64,000 nt of DNA, from contig NZ_JBKFEY010000001.1 in the NCBI RefSeq assembly GCF_046507575.1, positions 124,001-188,000 on the forward strand. The letters are read 5' to 3'. Within the stretch, counting starts at the first letter, position 1. Each line of letters begins with the position of its first letter. Positions 49,234 to 57,419 of the stretch are shown in pieces. The stretch is from Pontitalea aquivivens (GTDB lineage: Bacteria > Pseudomonadota > Alphaproteobacteria > Rhodobacterales > Rhodobacteraceae). The notes beneath the pieces were generated by a model. It was not told where the DNA came from, searched no databases, and saw only the letters and a program-made list of their open reading frames with translations. The position numbers and the translations under genes are program-made.

Positions 49234-51156
49234 TCAGGGCCCGAACACCGTGCAGCTGGTGCCGCGCGCGGACAGGCGGGCGCAGGCCAATTCCGCGCCG
49301 TCCTTGCTCATGCCGACGAAATTCGCCTCGAACCCGCCCTTGCGGTTGGCCACCTTGCGCAACGCATCGCCCAGCGAGGCGGTTTCCATCAGCGCCGTGG
49401 TCAGCAGCGCGCGTTCGGCGTGAAAATGCGAATTGTACCTGCCCAGGCTGACGCCCCAATGCCGCCCCCCCGAGGATGAGACGCGCGCCACCACCACCGG
49501 CTCCTCGCGCGGGGCAGGGGCGGGCGGGGTCAGCGCGGCCAGGATCATCGTTTCGGTGCGCACCGCCGGCGCGCTGGCCAGCGCCAGCGTTTCGGGCTGC
49601 GGCATGGTGCTTTGGGCAAAGACCGGCCCGCTGGGCTGGGCATCGCCTTCGGCCAGGCTTTCGTCGAAATCTTCGGTCATCACCGCTTCGGCCAGCGCCA
49701 GGGTTTCAGGCTGGGGCGCGGTGTCCTGCACAAAGCCGCCTGCATCGGCCACAACCGGCGCGGTCGCCGGTTCGATTGTGGACCCGGTCGGGGTGGGGGC
49801 GGCGCGGCGCGGCGCGGCCATCGGGCGCGGGGTGTCCGCGGTGGCGATGTGGATCTGGGAGGGCGCAGGTTCCGCCGTCTTGGCGGCGGGGGCTTCGACC
49901 GGCGTGATATCTGCTGCGATGGCCTCGGCGACCGGTGCATCGGGCGCATCCGCCGGGGCTGTGGCCAGGATCGCCTCGGGCCGGGGGGGCGGGGCGGGCA
50001 CGGCGGCGGGGGCGGCGGCGGGGGCGTCGGCCAAGGCGACCTCGGCCAGGGGCGCGGCATCGGGTTCGGCTGCCGCGATCTCGGCCTGCGCGGCGACCAC
50101 TGCGGCTTCGGCCGTGGCGGCGACCACCGCGGCTTCGGCCGAGGCCAGCGCCAGCGCGATCGCATCCGCCTCTTGCACGGGATCGGGGCGGGCGCCGGGG
50201 CGGGTCCTGGGCCGCGGGCTGCTGGCGGGTGCGGCGACCAGCCGGATCGTCTTGGCCGACGCCCCCGCGCCGTCCTGGGGCGCGGCATCGGCCAGATATT
50301 GCGGCGCGGCGGGTTTCTTTTCATCCACGCGCGAAGGCGCGCGGCTGAAGCCGATATCCATCAGTTCCGCCATCTTCGCATTGCGCTGCGCGGTCGAGGT
50401 GCCGCCAAAGACTGTGGCGATGATACGCTTGCCGCCGCGCTGCGCCGAGGCGGTCAGGTTGAAGCCCGCAGCATTGGTGAAGCCCGTCTTGATCCCGTCG
50501 GCACCTTCATAGGCATCCAGAAAGCGGCGGTTGGTATTGGCGACCTTGGCCATGCCCGCATCCGCCGTGCGGCGCGAGAAGATGTTGTAATACTGCGGAA
50601 AATCGTAAAACAGCCGACGGCCAAGGATATTCATGTCATGCGCGGAGGACAGATGCCCTTCCCGCGTCAGGCCGTTGGCGTTGCGAAAGGTCGAACTTTT
50701 CATTCCCAACGCCTTGGCGGTGCGGTTCATCCGCGCGGCAAAGGCCGCCTCGTCGCCCGAAATCGCATCGCCGATGGCACTGGCCGCATCATTGGCCGAT
50801 TTGATCGCCGCCGCGCGGATCAGATGGCGCAGGGCAATCTTTTGCCCCGCCTTCAGCCCCAGCCGGGACGGCGGCTGGGCGGCGGCGTTGCGGGATATGG
50901 TGACCATCGAATCCAGGCTGATCTCACCACGCTCAATCGCCTCGAAGGCGATGTAAAGCGTCAGCATCTTGGTCAATGAGGCCGGGTGCAGCCGGGTATC
51001 GGCATTCTTGGAATACAGGATTTCGCCGGTTCGTGCATCCTGGACGATGGCCGCATAGGGCGCCGCCAGTGCCGCCAGCGGTGCCAGACCGAGGAGGATT
51101 GCCCAAAGCCCATAGCGAACCCAGCGCGCAAGCGTGGTCACGGTTCCTGCCCTCAT
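49234..51156 (-). CDS. dacC: D-alanyl-D-alanine carboxypeptidase with long linker and SPOR domain
   Basis: A penicillin-binding protein of the PBP5/6 type that removes the last D-Ala of peptidoglycan stem peptides. The signal peptide is about 1-31. The active site is S60-LTK63, S120-A-N122 and K223-TG. After about residue 270 comes roughly 290 residues of Ala/Pro/Glu-rich linker, then a SPOR domain (about 565-640) of the kind that binds denuded septal glycan. ATG 51156 has GAGG five bases before it and gives the signal peptide; the open frame runs 278 codons further and is not coding. Confidence 0.9.
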   Translation of the reverse strand: MRAGTVTTLARWVRYGLWAILLGLAPLAALAAPYAAIVQDARTGEILYSKNADTRLHPASLTKMLTLYIAFEAIERGEISLDSMVTISRNAAAQPPSRLGLKAGQKIALRHLIRAAAIKSANDAASAIGDAISGDEAAFAARMNRTAKALGMKSSTFRNANGLTREGHLSSAHDMNILGRRLFYDFPQYYNIFSRRTADAGMAKVANTNRRFLDAYEGADGIKTGFTNAAGFNLTASAQRGGKRIIATVFGGTSTAQRNAKMAELMDIGFSRAPSRVDEKKPAAPQYLADAAPQDGAGASAKTIRLVAAPASSPRPRTRPGARPDPVQEADAIALALASAEAAVVAATAEAAVVAAQAEIAAAEPDAAPLAEVALADAPAAAPAAVPAPPPRPEAILATAPADAPDAPVAEAIAADITPVEAPAAKTAEPAPSQIHIATADTPRPMAAPRRAAPTPTGSTIEPATAPVVADAGGFVQDTAPQPETLALAEAVMTEDFDESLAEGDAQPSGPVFAQSTMPQPETLALASAPAVRTETMILAALTPPAPAPREEPVVVARVSSSGGRHWGVSLGRYNSHFHAERALLTTALMETASLGDALRKVANRKGGFEANFVGMSKDGAELACARLSARGTSCTVFGP

Positions 51157-51540
51157 ACTGCCTCTGCGCCCCGTGTTTTTGGTGGGGCTTTTCTGCTCGG
51201 GACCAAGCCTAGCACGCCTTGCCCGGTCTGAAAACAGCAGAATTTCAAGGTGTTTCGGGGTAAAGTTCACATCTTTCGGATAGGGTAAATGTCGTGGCCG
51301 CCGCCTGGGGGTCCACAACCCGTGGTAGGGGGGCGCGCCGGTGCCGGGCCGGGCCCGTGCGCGCGGCGCCGCGGGGGGGCGGGGCTGGTTCAGGCGCAGG
51401 CCCTGTGTGCCGATGTGTGCCGATCCCTGCGGGGGCAGCGCGGGGCGGGGCAATTCCCGCCGCCGCGGGCTTTTCATATCGTGCTTTCCGCCTATATTGC
51501 CTGTCACCGATTTCCCGATTCCCTGCAGGAGCGTGCCGCA
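51157..51540. other. 384-base intergenic region between dacC and clpS
   Basis: This gap holds both divergent promoters. The half near dacC (51160-51295) is relatively AT-rich; the middle (51300-51460) is extremely GC-rich. A clpS promoter candidate lies at 51471-51498. No coding frame with a ribosome site was found. Confidence 0.6.
51471..51498 (+). promoter_or_regulatory. Candidate promoter for clpS
   Basis: TTTTCA, a 16-base spacer and TATATT stand 43 bases before the clpS GTG. Confidence 0.4.
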
Positions 51541-51882
51541 GTGACGATCCCCCTTCAGATGATGGCCGACCGCAAGGACGATGCCGATGGGGAATCCGGC
51601 GTCGCCACCAGGACCCGTACCCGCACGCACCGCCCGCCGATGTACAAGGTGCTGTTGCTGAACGACGATTACACGCCGATGGAATTCGTGGTGCATATTC
51701 TGGAGAGGTTCTTTGGCCTGTCCCATGCCCAGGCGTTCGAAATCATGCTGACCGTGCACAAGAAGGGGCTGGCGGTGGTCGGCGTCTTTTCGTTCGAGGT
51801 GGCGGAAACCAAGGTGGCGCAGGTGATGGATTTCGCCCGCCGCCATCAACATCCGCTGCAATGCACGATGGAAAAGGAATAG
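51541..51882 (+). CDS. clpS: ClpS adaptor of the ClpAP protease
   Basis: Delivers N-degron proteins to ClpA. The 113-residue product has a disordered start and the ClpS core: PPMYKVLLLNDDYTPMEFVVHILERFFGLS, VHKKGLAVVGVFSFEVAETKV and a final HPLQCTMEKE. The binding-pocket residues NDDYTPM and the VHKKG histidine are present. I chose GTG 51541 with AGGAG before it; ATG codons at 51559 and 51562 are alternatives lacking a site. Confidence 0.94.
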   Translation: MTIPLQMMADRKDDADGESGVATRTRTRTHRPPMYKVLLLNDDYTPMEFVVHILERFFGLSHAQAFEIMLTVHKKGLAVVGVFSFEVAETKVAQVMDFARRHQHPLQCTMEKE

Positions 51883-51898
51883 GGCACCGCCCGCTGTC

Positions 51899-52945
51899 AT
51901 GACCCACCCGCGTCTTTCCCTTGCGCTGCAAGCGCCCGATGCCCTGCCGCCGCAAGGGCGCATTGCCGTGTTTCGGCCGCCGGGCGGCACCGATCTGTCG
52001 GATCTGCCGCAGGACCGGCTGCATCTGATCCAGGGGTTTCGCCCCGATTTCGACGCGCTTTCCGCCCGTGGGTTCGATGTCGGGGCCGAGGTCCAGGGGA
52101 CCTATGCCGCGGCGGTGGTCTTTTTGCCCCGCGCCAAGGCCGAGGCCCGCGCGATCCTGGCCGAGGCCTGCCAGCGCGTCAGCCCCGGCGGCCCGGTCTG
52201 GGTGGACGGGGCCAAGCATGACGGGGTCGACAGCGTCCTGAAGGATCTGCGCCAGCGCCTGCCCGTCAGCGCGCCCATTGCCAAGGCACATGGCAAGATC
52301 TTCTGTTTTGCCGCCGATCCCGCCGCGCTGGCCGACTGGCAGGGCCGCGAATTTGCGCCCGCGCCGGGGTTCGTCACGGTGGCGGGGGTGTTTTCCGCCG
52401 ATGCGGTCGATCGCGGTTCGGCGCTGCTGGCGGCGGTGCTGCCCGATCATCTGCCCGCGCGGGTGGCCGATCTGGGCGCGGGCTGGGGCTGGCTTGCCGC
52501 GCAGGTCCTGGCGCGCAAGGGCGTGGAAGAGCTGCACCTGATCGAGGCCGATCACGCCGCGCTGGCCTGCGCGCGCCGCAACGTGACCGACCCGCGCGCC
52601 CGGTTCCACTGGGCCGATGCCACGCGGTTCGAACCCGAAGCGCGGCTTGGCGCGGTGGTGATGAACCCGCCGTTCCACACCACGCGCGCGGCCGATCCGG
52701 GGCTGGGCGCGGCGTTCATCCGGGCGGCGGGGGCGATGCTGTCGCTGTCGGGCACGCTTTACATGGTGGCCAACCGCCATCTGCCCTATGAAGAGGCGTT
52801 GCGCGCCGCCTTTCATGAGATCGAGGAAATCGGCGGCGACGGCGCTTTCAAGGTGATCCGCGCCGCCAAGCCCATCGTCGGCGCCGCCCGGGCGCCCGCG
52901 CCTGCAGCCGCATCGCGGCGGCGGGTGGCGCGCGCCCGGCGCTGA
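51899..52945 (+). CDS. rsmC: RsmC/RlmG-like class I SAM methyltransferase
   Basis: A 348-residue protein with the duplicated architecture of RsmC, which methylates guanine N2 in small-subunit rRNA. The N-terminal half is a degenerate methyltransferase-like domain. The C-terminal half has the SAM motif ARVADLGAGWGWLAAQ and the catalytic MNPPFHTTRAADPGLG block. A basic tail (ASRRRVARARR) may bind RNA. It follows clpS by 16 bases. The exact rRNA target is not determined from sequence. Confidence 0.85.
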   Translation: MTHPRLSLALQAPDALPPQGRIAVFRPPGGTDLSDLPQDRLHLIQGFRPDFDALSARGFDVGAEVQGTYAAAVVFLPRAKAEARAILAEACQRVSPGGPVWVDGAKHDGVDSVLKDLRQRLPVSAPIAKAHGKIFCFAADPAALADWQGREFAPAPGFVTVAGVFSADAVDRGSALLAAVLPDHLPARVADLGAGWGWLAAQVLARKGVEELHLIEADHAALACARRNVTDPRARFHWADATRFEPEARLGAVVMNPPFHTTRAADPGLGAAFIRAAGAMLSLSGTLYMVANRHLPYEEALRAAFHEIEEIGGDGAFKVIRAAKPIVGAARAPAPAAASRRRVARARR

Positions 52946-52982
52946 AACCGATCCATCCAGCCCAACGTCCGCAGGGGGGCCC

Positions 52983-53792
52983 ATGTCTCTTTCCATTTCC
53001 GGCAAGACCGCCATCGTCACCGGCGCGGCCCATGGCATCGGCAATGCCATCGCGCGCCATTTTCTGGATCGCGGCGCGAATGTGATGTTCGCCGATATCG
53101 ACGAGGCCAAGCTTGAGGCCGATCTGGGCGAGGCGGCCAAGTCCGAAGGCCCGGCGCGTTATTTCGCCGGCGATCTGTGCCAGAAGCTGACGGTGAACAA
53201 CCTGTGTTCGGCCACGATCGACGCCTTTGACCGGATCGACATCCTGGTCAATGCCGCGCGCAGCTTTGCGCCCTGCGATCCGCTGGACCCGGCCGAGGAT
53301 GTGCTGGATACGATGCTGCGCCAGAATATGAAAGGCTCGCTTCGGCTGACGCAGCTGATCGCGCGGCGCATGATCGCGCAGGCCGAAAAGGAAGGCCGGA
53401 CCGAGGGCGAGATCGGCTCGGTCATCAACATCTCGACGCTGGCGGCCTGTCGCACCCAGCCCGAGCTGCTGGCCTATTCCATCGCCTGCGCGGCGCAGGA
53501 TCAGGCCACAAGGGGCATGGCGGTGGCGCTGGCGCCGCACCGGATCCGGGTCAACGGGGTGTCGTTCGCCTCGGTGATGAGCGCGTCGCTGCAGGCGGCG
53601 CTGCGTGATCACGGCGACTGGCGCGAGGCGATCGCCGAGGGCACGCCGCTGGGCCGCATCGCCGCCCCCGGCGAACTGGCCGAGGCGGTGCAGTTCCTGG
53701 CGTCCGACGGCGCGGGCTTTGTCACCGGGCAGATCCTGACGGTGGACGGCGGACGCGGCCTGCTGGATGCGGTGCGCGTGCCCGCCTTCTGA
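52983..53792 (+). CDS. Short-chain dehydrogenase/reductase-like protein lacking the catalytic lysine
   Basis: A 269-residue classical SDR fold: TGAAHGIGNAIA (cofactor loop, about 13-24), D65 region, LVNAAR in place of the usual LVNNAG, N115 in RQNMKGS, S151 in NISTLAA and Y165. The lysine of Y-x3-K is missing: residue 169 is cysteine (YSIAC). The C-terminal FLASDGAGFVTGQILTVDGG segment is normal. Without the lysine, ordinary oxidoreductase activity is doubtful. It may be a binding or structural homologue. Confidence 0.85.
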   Translation: MSLSISGKTAIVTGAAHGIGNAIARHFLDRGANVMFADIDEAKLEADLGEAAKSEGPARYFAGDLCQKLTVNNLCSATIDAFDRIDILVNAARSFAPCDPLDPAEDVLDTMLRQNMKGSLRLTQLIARRMIAQAEKEGRTEGEIGSVINISTLAACRTQPELLAYSIACAAQDQATRGMAVALAPHRIRVNGVSFASVMSASLQAALRDHGDWREAIAEGTPLGRIAAPGELAEAVQFLASDGAGFVTGQILTVDGGRGLLDAVRVPAF

Positions 53793-53810
53793 CCCGGCCC
53801 GGCAGGGCGG

Positions 53811-54257
53811 TCATTGCGGATAGGTGGCCTTGCAGGCGGCGATATTGGCCTCGGCCTGGGGCAGAAGCGCGCGGCGCCTGGCGATCAGCGCATCGCGCTT
53901 GCGCTTTTCGGTCTCGGGGTCGATGGCGACGCGGCTGCGGATCGTGTCGGTATAGGGCTGCATGCACATGTCGGGCCGGGTGATGATCGTGCCATCGGCG
54001 TTCTGGATCTGGCGATAGCCGCAAATTTCCCAGCGGACGCGGGTGACGGGCTTTTCGTCCCAGGCATAACCGCGCGCCAGATTGCCCTCGACCCCGGCCA
54101 GAAGCTGTTCCACCGCGCGCAGTTCGCGCGTGGCACGGTCGATGCAGCGGTCCTGCGGCGTGCCGCAGGCGGCAAGCAGGACCAGCAGGGCCATGGGCAG
54201 CAGGGCGGGGGGCAGCAGGGCGGGGGGCAGCAGGGCGGGGGGCGGAAGACGCGGCAT
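53811..54257 (-). CDS. Small lipoprotein of unknown function
   Basis: I do not recognise this 148-residue protein. The N-terminus is a lipoprotein signal whose hydrophobic part consists of repeated PPALL units, ending in the lipobox LLAAC. The mature part has further cysteines (C38, C79, C97 and C144 by rough count) and a charged helix EKRKRDALIARRRALLPQAEA. Cys in QDRCIDRATREL and WEICGYRQI may form disulfides. It faces hemF divergently. AAAGG stands before the ATG. Confidence 0.65.
   Translation of the reverse strand: MPRLPPPALLPPALLPPALLPMALLVLLAACGTPQDRCIDRATRELRAVEQLLAGVEGNLARGYAWDEKPVTRVRWEICGYRQIQNADGTIITRPDMCMQPYTDTIRSRVAIDPETEKRKRDALIARRRALLPQAEANIAACKATYPQ
54197..54241 (-). repeat. 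Perfect tandem repeat, 3 x 15 bases, inside a signal peptide
   Basis: Three identical copies of GCAGCAGGGCGGGGG (54197-54211, 54212-54226, 54227-54241) encode the PPALL repeats of the lipoprotein signal sequence. Each unit keeps the frame. Confidence 0.9.
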
Positions 54258-54367
54258 CGGGGCACCTTTGGGTTGGAACCATCTTACGCGAAGGGGCGGA
54301 AAAGTCCATTCCCGCCGCGCGCCCGGCCTGCTAGAGAGCGCAAGGCAGGATGGAACGGAGGACCGCG

Positions 54368-55258
54368 ATGACCGAGGATTTCACCGAACGCAAGGCGCGC
54401 GCAAGCCAGTGGTTTTCCGATCTGCGCGACCGCATCGTGGCGGCCTTCGAGGCGCTGGAAGATGCCCGGACCACCGGCCCCTTCGCCGATCTGGCCCCGG
54501 GGCGGTTCGAGGTGACGCCCACAAAACGCGCCGCCCCCGATGGCAGCGACGCAGGCGGCGGCAAGATGAGCGTGCTGCGCGGCGGGCGGGTGTTTGAAAA
54601 GGTGGGCGTGAACATCTCGACCGTCTGGGGCACGCTGGGGGATCGGGCGCAAAAGGCCATGGCCGCGCGTGGCGTGCCGGGGATGGACCGCGATCCGCGG
54701 TTCTGGGCCAGCGGCATCAGCCTGGTGGCGCATATGCAAAACCCCCACACGCCCGCGGTTCACATGAACACCCGGATGTTCTGGACCCCGCGGGCCTGGT
54801 GGTTCGGCGGCGGGGCCGACCTGAACCCCTGCATCGAATATGCCGAGGATACGGCGCATTTTCATGCCCGAATGCAGCGCGCCTGCGATGCCCATGCGCC
54901 CGACTATTACGCGCGCTTCAAGGCCTGGGCGGATGAATATTTCTTTGTGCCCCACCGGGGCCGGGCGCGCGGCGTGGGCGGGATTTTCTATGATGATCTG
55001 AACACCGGCGACTGGGAGGCCGATTTCGCCTTTACCCGTTCGGTTGGCGAGGCCTTTCTGCCCGCCTTCCTGCCGGTGACCGAGCGGCGGCGCGACACGG
55101 CCTGGAATGACGCGGACAAGGATGCGCAGCTGATCCACCGCGGGCTTTATGCCGAATACAACCTGGTCTATGACCGGGGTACGAAATTCGGGCTGGAAAC
55201 CGGGCATGATGCCAATGCGGTGCTGATGAGCCTGCCGCCGGTGGCGAAATGGCCCTAA
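54368..55258 (+). CDS. hemF: Oxygen-dependent coproporphyrinogen III oxidase
   Basis: Decarboxylates coproporphyrinogen III to protoporphyrinogen IX using O2, the aerobic counterpart of hemN in this window. The 296-residue product shows GVNISTVWGTL, SLVAHMQNPHTPAVHMNTRMF, WWFGGGADLNP, KAWADEYFFVPHRGRARGVGGIFYDDL and EYNLVYDRGTKFGLETG. ATG 54368 has GGAGG six bases upstream; six earlier codons were excluded. No FNR box is seen in front, as expected for the oxygen-dependent enzyme. Confidence 0.96.
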   Translation: MTEDFTERKARASQWFSDLRDRIVAAFEALEDARTTGPFADLAPGRFEVTPTKRAAPDGSDAGGGKMSVLRGGRVFEKVGVNISTVWGTLGDRAQKAMAARGVPGMDRDPRFWASGISLVAHMQNPHTPAVHMNTRMFWTPRAWWFGGGADLNPCIEYAEDTAHFHARMQRACDAHAPDYYARFKAWADEYFFVPHRGRARGVGGIFYDDLNTGDWEADFAFTRSVGEAFLPAFLPVTERRRDTAWNDADKDAQLIHRGLYAEYNLVYDRGTKFGLETGHDANAVLMSLPPVAKWP

Positions 55259-55283
55259 GCCGCGCGGGGGGGCGGGCCGGGCA

Positions 55284-55347
55284 GGGGGGCGCTGCCCCCC
55301 TCGGGCTTTGCCCTCACCCCCCGGGATATTTTCGCAAAGCCGAAGGG
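55284..55347 (+). repeat. Intergenic hairpin-plus-motif element, copy 1 of 3
   Basis: A seven-base-pair hairpin GGGGGGC-GCT-GCCCCCC (55284-55300) is followed after 14 bases by CACCCCCC and then GGGATATTTTCGCAAAGCCGAAG. The GCT loop, C-run and motif are shared with the copy at 10190-10231. It lies between hemF and the DEAD-box helicase gene. Confidence 0.6.
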
Positions 55348-55461
55348 GCAGGTGTTCCGGGTTTGGACGGGCCGAGATTCGGGCTATACAGGCAGGGGCG
55401 AACGCGCTAGAAGGCGCGCTTCGGCCTGTTGGCCCCTTCTGTTTTCCGAAAGACGTCCCCC

Positions 55462-57381
55462 ATGACCCAGTTTCCCACCGTTCACCCCGCCCTTGCCCAG
55501 GGGCTGGCGGCCAAGGGCTATGTCGCCCTGACCCCCGTTCAGGAGGCGGTGACCGATCCGGGCCTTGCGGGGGCGGATCTGCTGGTCTCGGCGCAGACCG
55601 GGTCGGGCAAGACGGTGGCCTTTGGCCTGGCGATGGCGGGGCAGCTGCTGGCCGATGGCGGTATCGGCCTGCTTGAGGCGCCGCGCGCGCTGATCATCGC
55701 GCCGACGCGCGAACTGGCGTTGCAGGTCCGGCGCGAGCTGGAATGGCTTTATGCGCCGACCGGCGCGGTGATCGCAGGCGCCGTGGGCGGTATGGATGCC
55801 CGGTCGGAACGGCGCGCGCTGGAACGCGGGGCGCATATCGTTGTCGGCACGCCGGGGCGGATCTGCGACCATATCCGGCGCGGGGCGCTGGATCTGTCGG
55901 CGCTGCGGGTCGCGGTGCTGGACGAGGCCGACGAGATGCTGGATCTGGGCTTCCGCGAGGATCTGGAATTCATCCTGGAGGCCGCGCCCGCCGATCGGCG
56001 CACATTGATGTTTTCGGCCACCGTCAGCAAGGAAATCGCGCGCCTGGCCGCGACCTTCCAGCGCGATGCGCAGCGCATTTCCACCATCGCCTCGCGCGAG
56101 CAGCATGCCGATATCGAATACCGCGCGCTGCTGGTCGATCAGGCGGATCGGGAAAATGCCATCGTCAACGTGCTGCGGTTCTATGAGGCGAAGAATGCGA
56201 TCGTCTTCTGTTCGACGCGCGCGATGGTCACGCATCTGACGACGCGGTTTCTGAACCGGGGTTTCCAGGTGGTGGCGCTGTCGGGCGAGCTGACGCAAGA
56301 GGAACGTTCGCGCGCGCTGCAATCCATGCGTGACGGACGGGCGCGGGTTTGCATCGCCACCGATGTGGCCGCGCGCGGGATCGACCTGCCGGGCCTGGAA
56401 TTGGTGATCCATGCCGATCTGCCGCAGAACAAGGAGGCGCTGTTGCACAGGTCAGGCCGGACGGGCCGGGCCGGGTCCAAGGGCGTGTCCGCGCTGATCG
56501 TGCCGCATTCGGCGCGGCGCAAGGCCGAACGGCTGTTGGGCTTTGCCAATATCACCGCGGCCTGGGCGCCCGCGCCTTCGGCCGAAGAGGTTTCGGCCCG
56601 CGATGTGCACCGGCTGTTGTCCGACCCGATCCTGACCGCGCCGGTCAGCGAGGATGAGGCGGCGCTGGCCGCGCGTTTGCTGGAAGGTTTCCCGCCACGC
56701 GCGCTGGCGGCGGCGGTGGTGCGCCAGTATATGGCCGCGCGATCCGCGCCCGAAGATCTGGTGCCGGTGACGCCCGATGGGGCGCGCCCGCGCGCCGCGG
56801 CGGCGGATTTCGGGCCAAGCCTTTGGGTGCGGCTGACCATTGGTCACGATCAGCGCGCCGATCCGCGCTGGCTGTTGCCGATGCTGTGCCGGGCGGGCGA
56901 TCTGTCGCGCCGCGACATCGGCGCGATCCGGATTTTCGACGATCATACCGTGGTGCAGATCCATGCCGATGCCGGGCAGCGGTTCCTGGCCGCGATTGGC
57001 CCCGAACGCGCGCTGGAACAGGAAATTGGCGTCGATGTTCTGGATAGCGCGCCGCAGGGGCTGGATTCGGCCCCGCCGCGCCCGGGCAAATGGGATCGCC
57101 CGCGTGACGGCGCGCTGCGTGGCCAAGGCGCGAAAAAGCCCTTTGCGCGTGGTCCGCGCGATGACGGCGCGCCTGCGAAAAAGCCCCATCGCAAGGGGCC
57201 GTCCCGATCGGAATTCGAGGCCGCCGGCCTGCGTGATCCGGGGGAACGCCCCGCGCCGCGGGCGAAATTCGCCAAGCCCGCCGGGAAGTCCGCGGGCAAG
57301 CCGGGGGCTAAGCCGTTTGGCAGGCCCGCTGGTGGCAAGGCTGGCAAGCCCGCGGGCGGCAAGCCGAAAAGCCGGGGCTGA
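55462..57381 (+). CDS. deaD: DEAD-box RNA helicase with DbpA-type RNA-binding domain (DeaD/CsdA-like)
   Basis: A 639-residue helicase. Motifs in order: Q region LTPVQEAV, I AQTGSGKT, Ia PTREL, Ib TPGR, II DEAD, III SAT, IV IVFCSTR, V ATDVAARGID, VI HRSGRTGRAG. After a helical segment comes a DbpA/CsdA RNA-binding domain (LWVRLTIGHDQRADPRWLLPMLC ... FLAAI). A Lys/Gly/Pro-rich tail of about 100 residues follows, suited to non-specific RNA binding. Such enzymes unwind RNA in ribosome assembly and the cold response. Start ATG 55462; the ribosome site is weak. Confidence 0.94.
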   Translation: MTQFPTVHPALAQGLAAKGYVALTPVQEAVTDPGLAGADLLVSAQTGSGKTVAFGLAMAGQLLADGGIGLLEAPRALIIAPTRELALQVRRELEWLYAPTGAVIAGAVGGMDARSERRALERGAHIVVGTPGRICDHIRRGALDLSALRVAVLDEADEMLDLGFREDLEFILEAAPADRRTLMFSATVSKEIARLAATFQRDAQRISTIASREQHADIEYRALLVDQADRENAIVNVLRFYEAKNAIVFCSTRAMVTHLTTRFLNRGFQVVALSGELTQEERSRALQSMRDGRARVCIATDVAARGIDLPGLELVIHADLPQNKEALLHRSGRTGRAGSKGVSALIVPHSARRKAERLLGFANITAAWAPAPSAEEVSARDVHRLLSDPILTAPVSEDEAALAARLLEGFPPRALAAAVVRQYMAARSAPEDLVPVTPDGARPRAAAADFGPSLWVRLTIGHDQRADPRWLLPMLCRAGDLSRRDIGAIRIFDDHTVVQIHADAGQRFLAAIGPERALEQEIGVDVLDSAPQGLDSAPPRPGKWDRPRDGALRGQGAKKPFARGPRDDGAPAKKPHRKGPSRSEFEAAGLRDPGERPAPRAKFAKPAGKSAGKPGAKPFGRPAGGKAGKPAGGKPKSRG

Positions 57382-57395
57382 GCGCCCCGGTTTCG
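57372..57395 (+). terminator. Hairpin overlapping the deaD stop
   Basis: CCGGGGC pairs with GCCCCGG around a TGAGC loop that contains the TGA stop (57379-57381), followed by TTTCG. The tail is short, so efficiency is uncertain. Confidence 0.5.
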
Positions 57396-57419
57396 CCCCG
57401 TCCGGTCACCCCCGTCCGG

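Noticed and set aside
51157..51990. N-terminal extension of the carboxypeptidase frame up to 51990
   Set aside because: The extension crosses clpS and a promoter region; the signal peptide and ribosome site place the true start at 51156.
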